Origin: Pisolithus tinctorius
Lineage: Eukaryota > Basidiomycota > Agaricomycetes > Boletales > Pisolithaceae
Assembly (NCBI GenBank): GCA_024663395.1
Contig: JANFAH010000069.1
Coordinates: forward strand, 124,001-188,000
DNA length: 64,000 nucleotides
Direction of reading: 5' to 3'
Under the pieces are notes generated by a model. That model did no database searches, was not told where the DNA came from, and worked only from the letters and a program-made list of their open reading frames with translations. The position numbers and the translations under genes are program-made. Position 1 is the first letter of the stretch. Every line of letters starts with the position of its first letter. Of the stretch, positions 53,294-64,000 are shown piece after piece.

Positions 53294-54895
53294 CAGTGAG
53301 GGACAAAAGTGTTGCAATGTTTGTGAGGTGTGACTTGTTGCTGATGTAGGTCAGGCTATTCTGCACAGAGAATTGTGATGCCTATACCATTGGAAAGGGG
53401 TGACTCTAGGCTTTCAGTGCACTAAGGTTCAGTCAAAACAAAGCAGTACATGCTGAGAGACACACTATTCTTTCTGAAAGGTGCATTGCAATGCTTTTGT
53501 CCCTGACTGGTGAAATTGTGAAATGTGACCTTTTGATGGGATTGAGGGCATGGAGGATGGGAAAAAATGATTACATAATAAACCACATGATCTTCCAGAT
53601 GATTTGTCAGCATGTAAACAATGACAAGCATTGGACTTGTACCATTAATCCTCCCTCTTTTACCACAACTCATGAAATCATCTCCCTAGCTCACATGGTC
53701 ATTTTCTCAAGGAATTCTTATCAAATACTGGTGGCCACCACAGTGCCATCAGTATAACATGCTCTCAGAACCATCAGTCCCTTAAAAAACCTGCTGTCAG
53801 TCATTTCCTGGACTGTTTCCCCCCCCCCCCCCCCCCCCCCCCCATGCCTGATGTGTTCTGGGACTAATCAGTACTTGGAAGGCTGAAAATGTTATGGAGG
53901 ACAATCTGGCACTTCAGAACATGATGTACAAACAGTCCCCTCTCAACCAATGGATTTCTGGCACAGGGACAGTGGTATGGAAGTTAGGGAAAGACAAAAT
54001 CCTCTTTACCCCTGGGTGTCATCAGAAGGATATGCTACTGAACTGCCATGGAGTAGAATCCTGTGCTTCCATCTGGCCCTGCATATTGCCTTTGGTCACA
54101 TATAACCCAATAATCCTTCCCCAGTCATTTACAGTTCAGATCAGAGCAAGACCTAGTGAACCCTCTTATGGTGCTCAGAGCACAAGGAGGTTTTGTCTCA
54201 CCCCAACTTCCATATCAGTGTTCCTGTGCCAGAAATCCATTGGTTGAGAGGGGACTGTTTGTACATCATGTTCTGAAGTGCCAGATTGTCCTCCATAACA
54301 TTTTCAGCCTTCCAAGTACTGATTAGTCCCAGAACACATCAGGCATGGGGGGGGGGGGGGGGGGGGGGGGAAACAGTCCAGGAAATGACTGACAGCAGGT
54401 TTTTTAAGGGACTGATGGTTCTGAGAGCATGTTATACTGATGGCACTGTGGTGGCCACCAGTATTTGATAAGAATTCCTTGAGAAAATGACCATGTGAGC
54501 TAGGGAGATGATTTCATGAGTTGTGGTAAAAGAGGGAGGATTAATGGTACAAGTCCAATGCTTGTCATTGTTTACATGCTGACAAATCATCTGGAAGATC
54601 ATGTGGTTTATTATGTAATCATTTTTTCCCATCCTCCATGCCCTCAATCCCATCAAAAGGTCACATTTCACAATTTCACCAGTCAGGGACAAAAGCATTG
54701 CAATGCACCTTTCAGAAAGAATAGTGTGTCTCTCAGCATGTACTGCTTTGTTTTGACTGAACCTTAGTGCACTGAAAGCCTAGAGTCACCCCTTTCCAAT
54801 GGTATAGGCATCACAATTCTCTGTGCAGAATAGCCTGACCTACATCAGCAACAAGTCACACCTCACAAACATTGCAACACTTTTGTCCCTCACTG
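53294..54895. mobile_element. Foldback Tc1/mariner-like MITE, 1602 bp, near-perfect palindrome
   Basis: Ends CAGTGAGGGAC...GTCCCTCACTG flanked by TA on both sides. The arms (53294-53967 and 54221-54895, about 674 bp) are inverted copies with essentially no differences except one base in a C25/G24 run; an approx. 250-bp spacer lies between. Two frames of 88 and 83 codons appear twice, once per arm, as mirror images. No transposase. It must depend on another Tc1/mariner transposase. Confidence 0.92.
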
Positions 54896-55777
54896 TATGT
54901 GGTACCTAGATGGTAGAACCTGTTCTTTGGGAGGATTTTTGCGAGCTACAACACTCAAAGATGAGTGCTGAGGGTTGGGGGTGCTCCTGACGAAGGGGGA
55001 GCAAGAATACGAGAGAATGCAATGGGGTAGACTGCTGTCAGCCTACTGAAGGATGGAGGACAACTTAATTTGATGTCCTGAGCTGCACTGAGCTCAGGGA
55101 GGACTTGGAGCAAAGCTGATTGATGATAGATGATTATAAGTGAAGCAGACAGTAGTTAGACCCTTCATAAAGTCTCAACTATCAAGGCTGATGAATGAAT
55201 TACTGAGTGATGATGAAAAATGCAAGCAAGAGGGGCTCTCTGATGTCTTCTTCTTATTCAGCTATCTAAGTACAGTGATTTATATACAGTACAGGGGTGT
55301 TGCCTATGGAAAACAAGGTGCAAACACTTGGTAAGTGATTGGTAACTGATGAGTAAGGAATGTAAGCGATGGGTAATTGTCTTAGAAAGCATTGGTAAGC
55401 GCTGGTAAGGATAAGTAAGCCAAAAAGTGAAGAATCAGTAAGCAAAGTCAAAAGATTGGTAAGTATTGGCAATAGGTGAGTCAAGGACAGTCAGAATGTC
55501 AAAGTATGAGTCAACTAATGTCAGGAACTGGGAAAGTGCACTGGAATCACATTAGGGGGAGGCTGTGCATGTCACATCTTGAAGAGATTGCCTTTGGGCC
55601 AAAGTGGGATGACAGGGAGGCAGTGCTGATCTGATGCTGATATAGTACATCCAAAAGCAGACAGGGCGAGTCAGATGTCAACAGGGGTCAAGCTTTGGGG
55701 GTCTGTGGGGTTACAGGAGCATAGGGGATCACAACTTTCCCCCCCAAACCATCCTCTCAGTGAAGCAAATAAAAACT

Positions 55778-56257
55778 TCATGAATGAGGCTCTGTTGGAA
55801 GAGAGGATGAAGGGGGAGCATCTTCTGCCATATCTTGCAATAAGGAGGCAAGATGTGCATCATACTCATCATGGATGTGATCAGGGAGAGTGGAGAACAG
55901 TAGATTATACTGTAGCTGTCGCAATTTTGGAAGAATGATGGATGAGACTGGTATAAAGACATTGCAGGGAGCAGGGAGGAAGGATCCATATGCTTCCTGG
56001 ACTGGAGAGACTGAAACAACCACATAAGACCTTTCCAAGCGAATGACAGACCTGAGGTGACCAAAGAATGTCCTCCTAGAGGTCATACTGACAAAAAGAA
56101 CATGCTGTCCAAGCTGGACAGGCTGAGAGGGGGCAGACAAGGATGGGATGTACCAGGACACTTCAGGACAGAAGCTGGTAGGGACTCCTGGTAGATATAC
56201 ATAGCCATGGTCCCTAGCAAAGGGGACAAGTGAAATGATTGATGTGGAGGTGGCCAT
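55778..56257 (-). CDS. LTR-encoded 159-aa protein, family L copy 4
   Basis: Same length (480 bp) and no gaps against 25538-26017, starting MATSTSIISLVPFARDHGYV. It differs at many residues (for example FCPEVSWYI for FRPEAPWFI, KLRQLQYNLLF for ALRQLQYNLLS), so it is the most divergent copy, yet still open. Key shared blocks: VSMTSRRTFFG, RLERSYVVVSVSPV, EAYGSFLPAPC, FIPVSSIILP. Function unknown. Confidence 0.55.
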   Translation of the reverse strand: MATSTSIISLVPFARDHGYVYLPGVPTSFCPEVSWYIPSLSAPSQPVQLGQHVLFVSMTSRRTFFGHLRSVIRLERSYVVVSVSPVQEAYGSFLPAPCNVFIPVSSIILPKLRQLQYNLLFSTLPDHIHDEYDAHLASLLQDMAEDAPPSSSLPTEPHS

Positions 56258-56436
56258 ATCAGAAGAATTAGCAAAATGAGCATCTTTTGGAGGGAGTGCT
56301 GTAGAAATGTGTGGAGTGCACAAATCCTTTCCAATTTTGGAAGGTAGGATCACATGGCTGAGCACAACAAGCGAGTGTGGGAATGGTTTTGGTATCTGCA
56401 GAAATGGCAGAGATACATTGAAAACCAGAATGCCGT

Positions 56437-57095
56437 TGTCACACACCAAAGGTGTTGTGGACATGGTTACAGCTGACTCTGCCTAACTCGTTGACAAGTT
56501 GTGCACAATGCCCAGGCATGCAGATGAAGACTAAAGGCCTCATGCGTAGAAAGACTGTCAGATGTTAACAGTCATCCTTTGCACAAGAATGAGTTGTCAG
56601 TGCTAAAGAGAAAAGAGGAAGCAAGTTAAGCGCACATTAAAGGTTTTTAGCGCCCATGTACAGCATTCTGGTTTTCGTCATATCTCCACCATTTCCAAAG
56701 ATATCAACTCCATTCCCACACTCGCTTAAAGTGCTCAGCCCCATGATTCTTCCTTCCAAATTTGGAGAGGATCCTCGCACCCTGTGCATTTCTACAGCAC
56801 TCCATCCATCAGATGCTCATTTCACTAAGTCCATCAATCATGGCTGCCTCTTCATTGATCATCTCACCTGTCTCATTTGCCAGAGACAGTGGCTACATAT
56901 ATCTGCCAGGCATTCCCACCAGCTTCCGTCCTGAAGCCCCCTGGTTCATCCCATTGTTGACAGCCCTGTCTCATCCCATGCAGCTTGGTCAGCATGTTCT
57001 CCTTGTCAGTATGACTTCCAGAAGGACATTCTTTGCTCGCCTCAGGTCTGTCACTCGGTTAGAAAGGTCTTATGTGGTTGTTTCAGTCTCCCTGG
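56437..57095 (+). repeat. Family L LTR, copy 2, 5' part only
   Basis: Starts TGTCACACACC and is cut at 57095 by the next copy. It contains the ATG of the internal frame (56840) and its first about 83 codons (MAASSLIISPVSFARDSGYI), ending in a short fusion with copy 3. Confidence 0.75.
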
Positions 57096-57145
57096 TGTCA
57101 CACACCAAAGGTGTTGTGGACATGGTTACAGCTGACTCTGCCTAA
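56840..57145 (+). pseudogene. Truncated LTR-encoded ORF, family L copy 2
   Basis: Frame identical in register with 25538-26017 through RSYVVVSVS, then it runs into the start of LTR copy 3 and stops at 57145. No internal stop before the truncation. Confidence 0.5.
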
Positions 57146-58945
57146 CTCGTCAATGAGTTGCGCACAATGCCCAAGCATGCAGATGAAGACTAAAGGCCTC
57201 ATGCGTAGAAAGACTGTTGGACATTAACAGTCATCCTTTGCACAAGATCGAGTCATCAGTGCTAAAGGGAAAAGAGGAAGCGAGTTAAGCGCGCATTAAA
57301 GGTTTTTAGCGCCCGTGTATGGCATTCCAGTTTTCGTCATATCTCCGCCATTTCCAAAGATATCAACTCCATTCCCACACTCGCTTAAAGTGCTCAGCCC
57401 CACGATTCTTCCTTCCAAATTTGGAGAGGATCCTCGCACCCTGTGCATTTCTACAGCACTCCATCCATCAGATGCTCATTTCACTAAGTCCATCAATCAT
57501 GGCCACCTCTTCGTCAATCATCTCGCTTGTCTCATTTGCCAGAGACAGTGGCTATGTATATCTGCCAGGCATTCCCACCAGCTTCCATCCTGAAGCCCCC
57601 TGGTTCATCCTGTTGTTGTCAGCCCCATCTCATCCCATGCAGCTTGGTCAGCGTGTTCTCCTTGTCAGTATGACTTCCAGAAGGACGTTCTTTGGTCGCC
57701 TCAGGTCTGTCACTCGGTTAGAAAGGTCTTATGTGGTTGTTTCAGTCTCCCCTCTTGATGAAGCATATGGATCGTTCCTCCCTGCTCCCTGCACCGTCTT
57801 TGTTCCAATCTCGTCCATCATTCTTCCCGTGTTGCAACAGCTGCAGTATAATCTACTGTCCTCCAGCCTCCCTGATCGCATTCATGATGAGTATGACATG
57901 CATCTTGCCTTCTTACTGCAAGATCCAGCAGAAGACATCCCCCCTTCTCCTCCTCCTCCATCAGAACCCCATCCATGAAGGTTTTGTTAACTTCACTGAG
58001 AGGATGGAAGGGTGGGAGACATGATCGCATATGCTCTCATTGCCCCACAGACCCCCAATGCCCTAGCCCCCTTTGACACCTGACTCATGCCCTTCAATTC
58101 TGGAATTAATACTTCCCTATCTGGAAACACTGTCCATCTGTCATGCTGTCTTTGGATCTAGAGATGTCTCCACCAAGATCTGACTTGCATCGCCACCCCC
58201 TAATGTGATATCAGTGTGCTTACTCAGTTTCTGATTCTATTTGACTCATTTTGTGATGTTTTGACTATCCTTGACTCGTTTATTGCCAATACTTACCAAT
58301 CTTCTTTGCTTGCTTCCTTTTCATTTCTCACTTACTCATCATGATTACTCAGTCCTTACTCATTACTTACCAAGTGTTTGTGCCTTGTTTGTCACAAGCT
58401 GTGCTCCCCCCACAGTATATAAACCCCCATGTACTTAGCTACCAAGAAGTGAATTCAGAAGAAGTCCAGCAATCAGTTCAGTACCTATCTCGTCGTCAAC
58501 AGTTGAGGCTCCACGAAGGGGTCTATCTGTCATCATTCATATACTTGGTAGTTGAGGCTCATTCGGAAGAGTCTATCTACCACCATTCATTATCTGAAGC
58601 TCCATCCACACTTAGTCAGCAAGTCTTGCTTAGTCATCCTCCCACTCCTGCATAACTCGTCATCAACTTGTGCAAGGAGCACGTTTCCTTGAAGTCCATT
58701 ACTTGAAGTACCTTTCAGCTGAACACCTTCACTCTGTTCAGCATCCCCCATCCAATCATCACTCATTCATCTTCTCCTGCGTAACTCATCGTCAACTTGC
58801 GCCAGGAGCACCTCTACTTGAAGTTCCCCCCACATTTAGGTTTCTGCACTCCAGGTTCCGCGGAGGCACACCACCACTCGCTCTACATTTGTCTTTTGTG
58901 TTGGTTTTGGTTGGTTTTCACCACCTTTCCACACTTTGACTCACA
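57096..58945 (+). repeat. Family L LTR, copy 3, full length 1850 bp
   Basis: TGTCACACACC to TTTGACTCACA; matches copy 1 end to end. TATATAAA at about 58420. CTGG adjoins both ends, but the left neighbour is LTR copy 2 and the right one is gypsy A copy 3, so a simple insertion does not explain it. Confidence 0.78.
57499..57978 (+). CDS. LTR-encoded 159-aa protein, family L copy 3
   Basis: 480-bp frame aligned without gaps to 25538-26017. It starts MATSSSIISLVSFARDSGYV and ends SPPPPSEPHP. Differences from copy 1 are few and mostly conservative (VSPVDEAYGSF to VSPLDEAYGSF, FIPVSSIILPAL to FVPISSIILPVL). It lies upstream of the LTR TATA box, so it would need its own promoter or an antecedent read-through. 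Function unknown. Confidence 0.55.
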   Translation: MATSSSIISLVSFARDSGYVYLPGIPTSFHPEAPWFILLLSAPSHPMQLGQRVLLVSMTSRRTFFGRLRSVTRLERSYVVVSVSPLDEAYGSFLPAPCTVFVPISSIILPVLQQLQYNLLSSSLPDRIHDEYDMHLAFLLQDPAEDIPPSPPPPSEPHP

Positions 58946-59896
58946 CTGGTACCACCTCCCATCTTCCCCACACACCCACCTCCTCCACAGAATATGATGT
59001 CTGGTTCATCGTTGAAAGCAACAGTCAGCAATGCCACCAAAGCTACTGAACTGAAGATTGGTGCTCCAACTGAATTTGATGGAGACCAAAAGAACGCTAT
59101 GAGTTGGCTGTACTCTGTACAGACCTATCTCCTAGTCAATGAAGAATTATACAACACTGACACCAAAAAGGTAGTCTACACCTTGTCATACATGAAGAAA
59201 GGTGTTGCCCATTCCTGGGCTGCCACCTTCCAGGAGACTTCTCTGGAAAAGAACCCCCCAAGCTTCGGTACCTTCACTGATTTTGTGAAAGACTTTAAAA
59301 ACTCTTTCACATCTGCCAACACCACCGGTACTGCAATTGCCAAGTTGTGTACCATGAAACAGAAAGAGTCAGTTGAACAATATATCACTGACTTTCGAAC
59401 TGCCACCGCCGATTCCACTATCATGGAAGATGTCACATTGATTGAGTTCTTCTCTCAAGGACTCAAACCATTCATTGCAAACAGAATCCATATGATGGAA
59501 ACCACTCCCACTAAAATAACCAAGTGGTACATGCAGGCACAAAAGTTTGATGCCAAACAGAGAAAAGTCAATGAATTCTCTGGAAAGAAAGAAAAGAAGG
59601 CGTTCCACCCCAGGAACAGCTTCACTGAAGAAAAAGACCCCAATGCCATGGACGTAGATGGGGTTAGACTCTCTAGAGAAGAAAGAGACCATCACATCAA
59701 AGAAGGAAGATGTTTCAGTTGTGGAAACAAAGGCCATCTCTCACGGGAATGCCCCGACAAAGGCAAGACTCCCCACAAGACAGTCAAGAAGATCCGCAAA
59801 ATTGTGGAAGTAGAAGAAAGCGACAATGAAGAAAAAGTCACTGGTCCATCCATCGCCTTAGTAAATATCGCTCGGGCCCTTGGAAAGGATTTTTGA
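58946..59896 (+). pseudogene. gag: gag of gypsy A copy 3, N-terminally truncated, otherwise open
   Basis: 317 codons in frame from the LTR junction; internal Met at 58994. Capsid-like core (FDGDQKNAMSWLYSVQTYLL) and an intact CCHC zinc knuckle CFSCGNKGHLSREC, followed by a basic and acidic tail to GKDF and TGA at 59894-59896. It shows that the TGA inside the knuckle of copies 1 and 2 replaces Arg. Confidence 0.85.
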
Positions 59897-62800
59897 ATGG
59901 GAACTCTGAGTTGATGCCAGAAGTTCCCCAAACTAAGGACAGTCTTGTTTCTGTTGCTCCTGTACTAGTATCTTCCACACCAGAATGAACTATGCAAATT
60001 CCCATTTCTCTTTACACATCAGAAACAACCGCAAAAGTCATCAACACCACCGCTCTAGTAGACTCTGGAGCAGAAATCTCTTGCATCGATTGGGCTTTCA
60101 TCTGAAAGCATCGAATCCCCACCCAACAACTTGCCGAACCCATCCTCGCCAAAAATGCAGATGGGTCGCCAAACTCGAAAGGAAAAATCCTCTTCTCTGC
60201 CACCCTTTACTTCAAAGTCGAAGGACTCGTTCATCAATCCTTCTTCCATGTCATTAACTGTGGGACGGAGAATGTCATTCTTGGACTACCCTGGCTCCAG
60301 GAAAATAACCCCATTGTAGATTGGAGAATGGGCACATTGTCCATCGACGAAAAGACCGACAGGTCTAAAGAGTTAAGATGCAACATCTCCATGGTTGCTG
60401 TCGAAGAACCCACCATAAATCTTGTGACCCCTGTCAAGAAGAAGGGGATAAACAAGTTTATGGACTATGAAGAACCCGAAGATGAAACCATCTGCGCACA
60501 CTTCATGATGTCAGTTGGAAAACTCATCGAAGAAGCCAAGAAAATTAATCCCAACAATAGCCTTCTTCGAAAAATCACTACAGCCACCGAGTTGGCTCGA
60601 GAAGAACATAAGAAGAAACCAAAAGCAGTTCTCCCAGAAAACTACACGGACTTCACTTCGGTCTTCGATAAACCCTCTGATGGAGCCTTACCTCCATCAT
60701 GACCATATGATCATGCCATTAACCTTGTAGAGGACTTCATCCCCAAAGTGGCAAAAGTGTACCTGCTCTCTCCCTCTGAATGAGAATCTGTGGAGAAGTT
60801 TATAGAAGAAAACCTTTGAGAAGGGAAAATCTGCCCCTCAAAGTCTCCTCAAGCTGCACCCTTCTTCTTTGTTGGAAAGAAAGATGGCTCCCTCCACCCT
60901 TGTCAGGACTATCGATATCTGAACAAGAACACAGTAAAAGACACATACCCCCTTCCCCTCATTTCAGATCTCGTCAACAAGCTAAAAGGAGCATCTATCT
61001 TCACAAAGATGGATGTAAGATCAGGCTACAACAATGTCCGTATCAAGGAAGGAGACCAGTGGAAGGCTGTGTTCATCACACACAAAGGACTCTTCGAACC
61101 GACGGTCATGTTCTTCAGGTTGTGCAACTCCCCTGCCACCTTTCAGCGATTCATGAACGACTCCTTCTGAGACATGATTGCAGAAGGCTGGCTGGTCATC
61201 TATATGGATGACCTTCTCATCTTCTCCAATGACCCCGAAGAACACGAGAAAAGAACCCATCAAGTTCTCGAACGAATGAGAGAACTTTCACTTCCTCTGA
61301 AACTAGAAAAGTGCCATTTTGATCTTACCGAGGTGAAATACCTTGGGATGATCATTAAAGAAAACACCATCGCCATGGACCCCATCAAGGTCCAAGGAAT
61401 TGCTGATTGGCCCATCCCTATGAAGGTCAAAGATGTGTGATCCTTCCTAGGATTTGCAAACTTTTACAGGAGATTCATACCCTACTACTCTGACATTGCC
61501 TGACCTCTCATCGATCTAACAAAGAAAACTACTAGTTGGGACTGGTCAAAGAAATGTCAGAGTGCCTTCAAACTCTTGAAAAGAATTTTCATAGCACAAC
61601 CAACACTTCGAATGCCTGACATCTCTCGACCATTCACAATAACGACAGACACATCCAAATATGCAACTGGAGGTATCCTCCTACAAGAAGACTCAAACGG
61701 ACAGTGGCAACCCTGTGCCTACCTGTCCCAATCATTTAACCCTGCCGAACGAAACTATGACATCTATGATAGAGAACTTCTAGGTGTCATTCGAGCCCTG
61801 AAATCCTGGAGACACTATCTCCATGGATCCCTATTCCCAGTCAAGGTCTTCACCAACCATAAGAATTTGACTTATTTCAAATCACCACAGAATTTGAATC
61901 ATCAACAAGCCCATTGGCTCCTCAACCTCGCAGATTTTGATCTGCAACTCGAACATGTTCCAGGAAAGGACCTGGCTGCCCCTGACGTGCTTTCCCACCA
62001 ACCCAACCACATCCCTGATGACAATGAAGACAACAAAGGAGTTACCCTCCTCCCTCAGACATTGTTTGTCAACCTCATCGACACCAATCTTACCCAGAAG
62101 GTTGTGTCCTCATCCGAGAAGGACCCAGTTGTCCAAACGGCACTTTGTGCCATAGAAAATGTCGACATGCCACTTCCATTCAAGTCACACCTCTCTGATT
62201 GGAAGTTTGAAAGTGGAGTTCTACTCTACAAAGACTGGGTGTATATCCCCAATGACCCTATCCTCTGCTGGACTGTTGTGTCCAACCATCATGACCACCC
62301 CTCCGCTGGACACCCCAGTGTCTTAAAAACCTGACAGCTTGTCTCATCCAAGTACTGGTGGCCTGGACTCGCATCCTTTGTCCGAAAATATGTTGAAGGC
62401 TGTGCCATATGCCAGCAAAATAAGGTTAATACCCACCTGACAACTCCACCCCTAACGCCCATCCCCTTGACCTCAACTCGCCCCTTCCAACAGATCTCTT
62501 GCGATCTGATTACTGACCTCCCTGCCTCTAATGGGTTTGATTCCCTTTTGGTTGTGGTAGACCATGGGCTTACAAAGGGGGTAGTTTTAACACCCACAAA
62601 GAAAACCGCCTCTGCTGCCGATATCACAGCCTTGTTTTTCAAGAAAGTCTACTCCCACTTTGGGCTGTATGACAGAATCATATCCAACCGAGGCCCTCAG
62701 TTCGCCTCAGCATTTGCTAAAGAACTCCCTTCCCTTCTTGGATACTCCCTCACCCTGTCCACGGCATATCATCCTCAGACCAACGAAGAAACTGAACGTG

Positions 62801-64000
62801 TAAACCAAGAGGTAGAAACTTACCTTTGCATCTTCTGCCAGAACAACCCTGCTTCATGGGTGAACAACCTCCCTATGGCAGAATTCGTGCATAACCACCG
62901 CCCACACTCCATCACCCACCTGTCACCATTCTACCTCATGTACGGCTATGAACTGAAACCCCTTCTGTCCCTTATCGCAGACACCCACCTCCCCGCTGCC
63001 AAGTCTAGACTCAAAGAACTCTGAAAAGCTAGAGAAGAAGCCCTCGCAGCCCATGATCTAGCCAGAAAAACCATGAAAGACCGCTCATCATGACCCTTCA
63101 CCCCATTCCAGAAAGGTGATAAAGTTTGGCTAGAAGCATGAAATTTGAAATGCTCCTACGAAAATAGGAAGCTTGCTCCAAAACAAGAAGGACCCTTCAC
63201 CATCTCCGACATCCTATCTCCGATCATGTACCGCCTCATGATTCCTGCATGATGGAAGATTCATAATGTCTTCCACGCTTCCCTCCTATCACCCTATTGC
63301 AAAAATGACATTCACGGACCGAACTTCCCAGCTCCACCACCTGACCTTGTCAACGAAGAAGAAGAAGAATATGAAGTTAAGGCGATAGTCGGCCACAAAA
63401 GGTCTGGCCACAACCACGCCTTTTTAATCAAATGGAAGGGTTACCCTTCATCCAAAAACTCACAGCAAAAAGAAGCACACCTTGAACACACGGATGATAC
63501 ACTCTCTGCTTATAAGAAACGCTTCCCAAAAGACCTCCCCCCTCAGAAACAACCCTCTCGACGTTCTACTCGCACTGTCAGAAGTATAACTCTCAAAATG
63601 CCCCCTCGTCATTACACCTACCCCCGTGAACCATCTCACTGCCACACCCCCTTCGCTCGTCGGCATCGACAGCCTGCCAGTGATCAAATGATCGCTTCTT
63701 ATCAACTCTTCATCACTGACCCTGCCATCGTCAGCACCGTCTATCATGAGGTGGATGAAAACTCCCCTCTTGATCTTGTGTACCATGCCACTATCCAAGC
63801 CCTTTGGCTTGAAGAACTTTCTCGCTATGTCAACTGCCAGAACCCTCTTCTCTCCCCTGCTTGTACTATCTTAAATGAAATCTCCGCCCAGCAGGTTCCC
63901 CTGCTTCTCAAACTCTTTGACGTTCTTGGAGGCGCAGACCTCATATATAATGTCTGTCAATACCCAACATTAATCGCACCCCCTCCTCCTGGATCTCGAA
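59893..64000 (+). pseudogene. pol: pol of gypsy A copy 3, many stops
   Basis: Collinear with copy 2: protease (LVDSGAEISC, about 60060), RT (YMDD at 61201-61212), RNase H (61620-61990), integrase (62480-62840), chromodomain (63370-63480) and the start of the C-terminal extension, open to the window end. TGA codons replace Arg at, among others, 60103, 60700, 60781, 60817, 61168, 61438, 61501, 62332, 63022, 63090, 63139 and 63250. The integrase has SNRGPQF for SDQGPQF, so a catalytic Asp is lost too. Confidence 0.9.

Larger units (their letters stand above)
53213..56436 (-). repeat. Family L LTR, copy 4, minus strand, split by the foldback element
   Basis: A diverged member of the family L LTR, interrupted at a TA by 53294-54895. 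It ends GACTCACA at 53213 with primer site adjacent, and lacks the first about 220 bases because LTR copy 2 joins it at 56437. It keeps the TATATAAA box (at about 55280) and the internal 159-codon frame. Confidence 0.7.
58946..64000 (+). mobile_element. Gypsy A copy 3, 5'-truncated, heavily mutated, runs off window
   Basis: Begins inside gag (no LTR or N-terminus) directly after family L LTR copy 3, and continues past the window end in the C-terminal extension of pol. At least thirteen CGA-to-TGA type stops. Confidence 0.95.

Noticed and set aside
53819..53843. C25 run (and G24 at 54347) as a functional signal
   Set aside because: Homopolymer runs of this length are prone to slippage and assembly error; nothing else supports a function.
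53422..54767. Two pairs of identical 88- and 83-codon frames
   Set aside because: They are mirror images created by the palindrome of the foldback element; no family motif and both strands are equally open.
3326..64000. Reassignment of TGA to arginine
   Set aside because: TGA replaces Arg in many genes, but always where CGA is expected, together with CG-to-CA changes in LTRs; the intact copia gene ends in TGA and contains none internally. Deamination explains it.

Overview
The window is a transposon graveyard from a fungal genome, almost certainly a basidiomycete of the Agaricomycetes. The evidence is the mix of element families: Ty3/gypsy chromoviruses, a Ty1/copia element with a single gag-pol frame, Tc1/mariner elements, a many-exon transposase of the agaricomycete Plavaka type, short (about 50-70 nt) introns, and a strong bias of mutations to CpG sites. 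I see no clearly intact host gene and no rRNA, tRNA or CRISPR. The species cannot be read from the sequence.

Layout. 1-4732: gypsy element A, copy 1, minus strand, cut by the window start, with pol open to the edge. 4733-6461: serial intron-like cassettes, broken by gypsy element B. 6462-20289: element B, minus strand, between two LTRs of exactly 1020 bp; it carries about 5.5 kb of non-retroviral cargo (7482-12969) holding inverted 45-bp minisatellites, a 190-bp repeat, a TATA/hairpin block, telomere-like repeats and a degraded Zn2Cys6-like stretch. 20290-25134: unassigned DNA, a copia fragment and a gag-only LTR element (family C). 25135-26993: a 1.86-kb LTR (family L) with a 159-codon ORF inside it. 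26994-33018: a degraded uncharacterised gene and a degraded Plavaka-like transposase, both minus strand. 33019-34879: hairpin, TCACGTGA-type cluster and 65-bp minisatellite. 34880-42630: gypsy A copy 2, full length with 5-bp target duplication, itself split by a 903-bp solo-LTR-like insert. 43295-48472: an intact, young copia element. 48473-50363: fragments of two LTR elements. 50364-52960: a second splice-like cassette array interrupted by a nearly intact Tc1 element (50689-52293). 52960-58945: several nested family-L LTRs, one split by a 1.6-kb perfect foldback element. 58946-64000: gypsy A copy 3, 5'-truncated and riddled with CGA-to-TGA stops.

How it fits together. The elements are nested in layers: host-like arrays were invaded by gypsy A/B and family L, then by copia, Tc1 and foldback elements. 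Nearly all differences between paired LTRs and nearly all premature stops are C-to-T or G-to-A changes at former CpG sites, as expected from cytosine methylation or a RIP-like process. The copia ORF (1463 codons), the pol of gypsy A copy 1, the foldback arms and the LTR-encoded ORF of family L have escaped this. The best candidates for undescribed biology are the LTR-encoded ORF, the self-priming signature and C-terminal zinc-knuckle extension of gypsy A, the half-tRNA primer site of the copia element, and the cargo of gypsy B.
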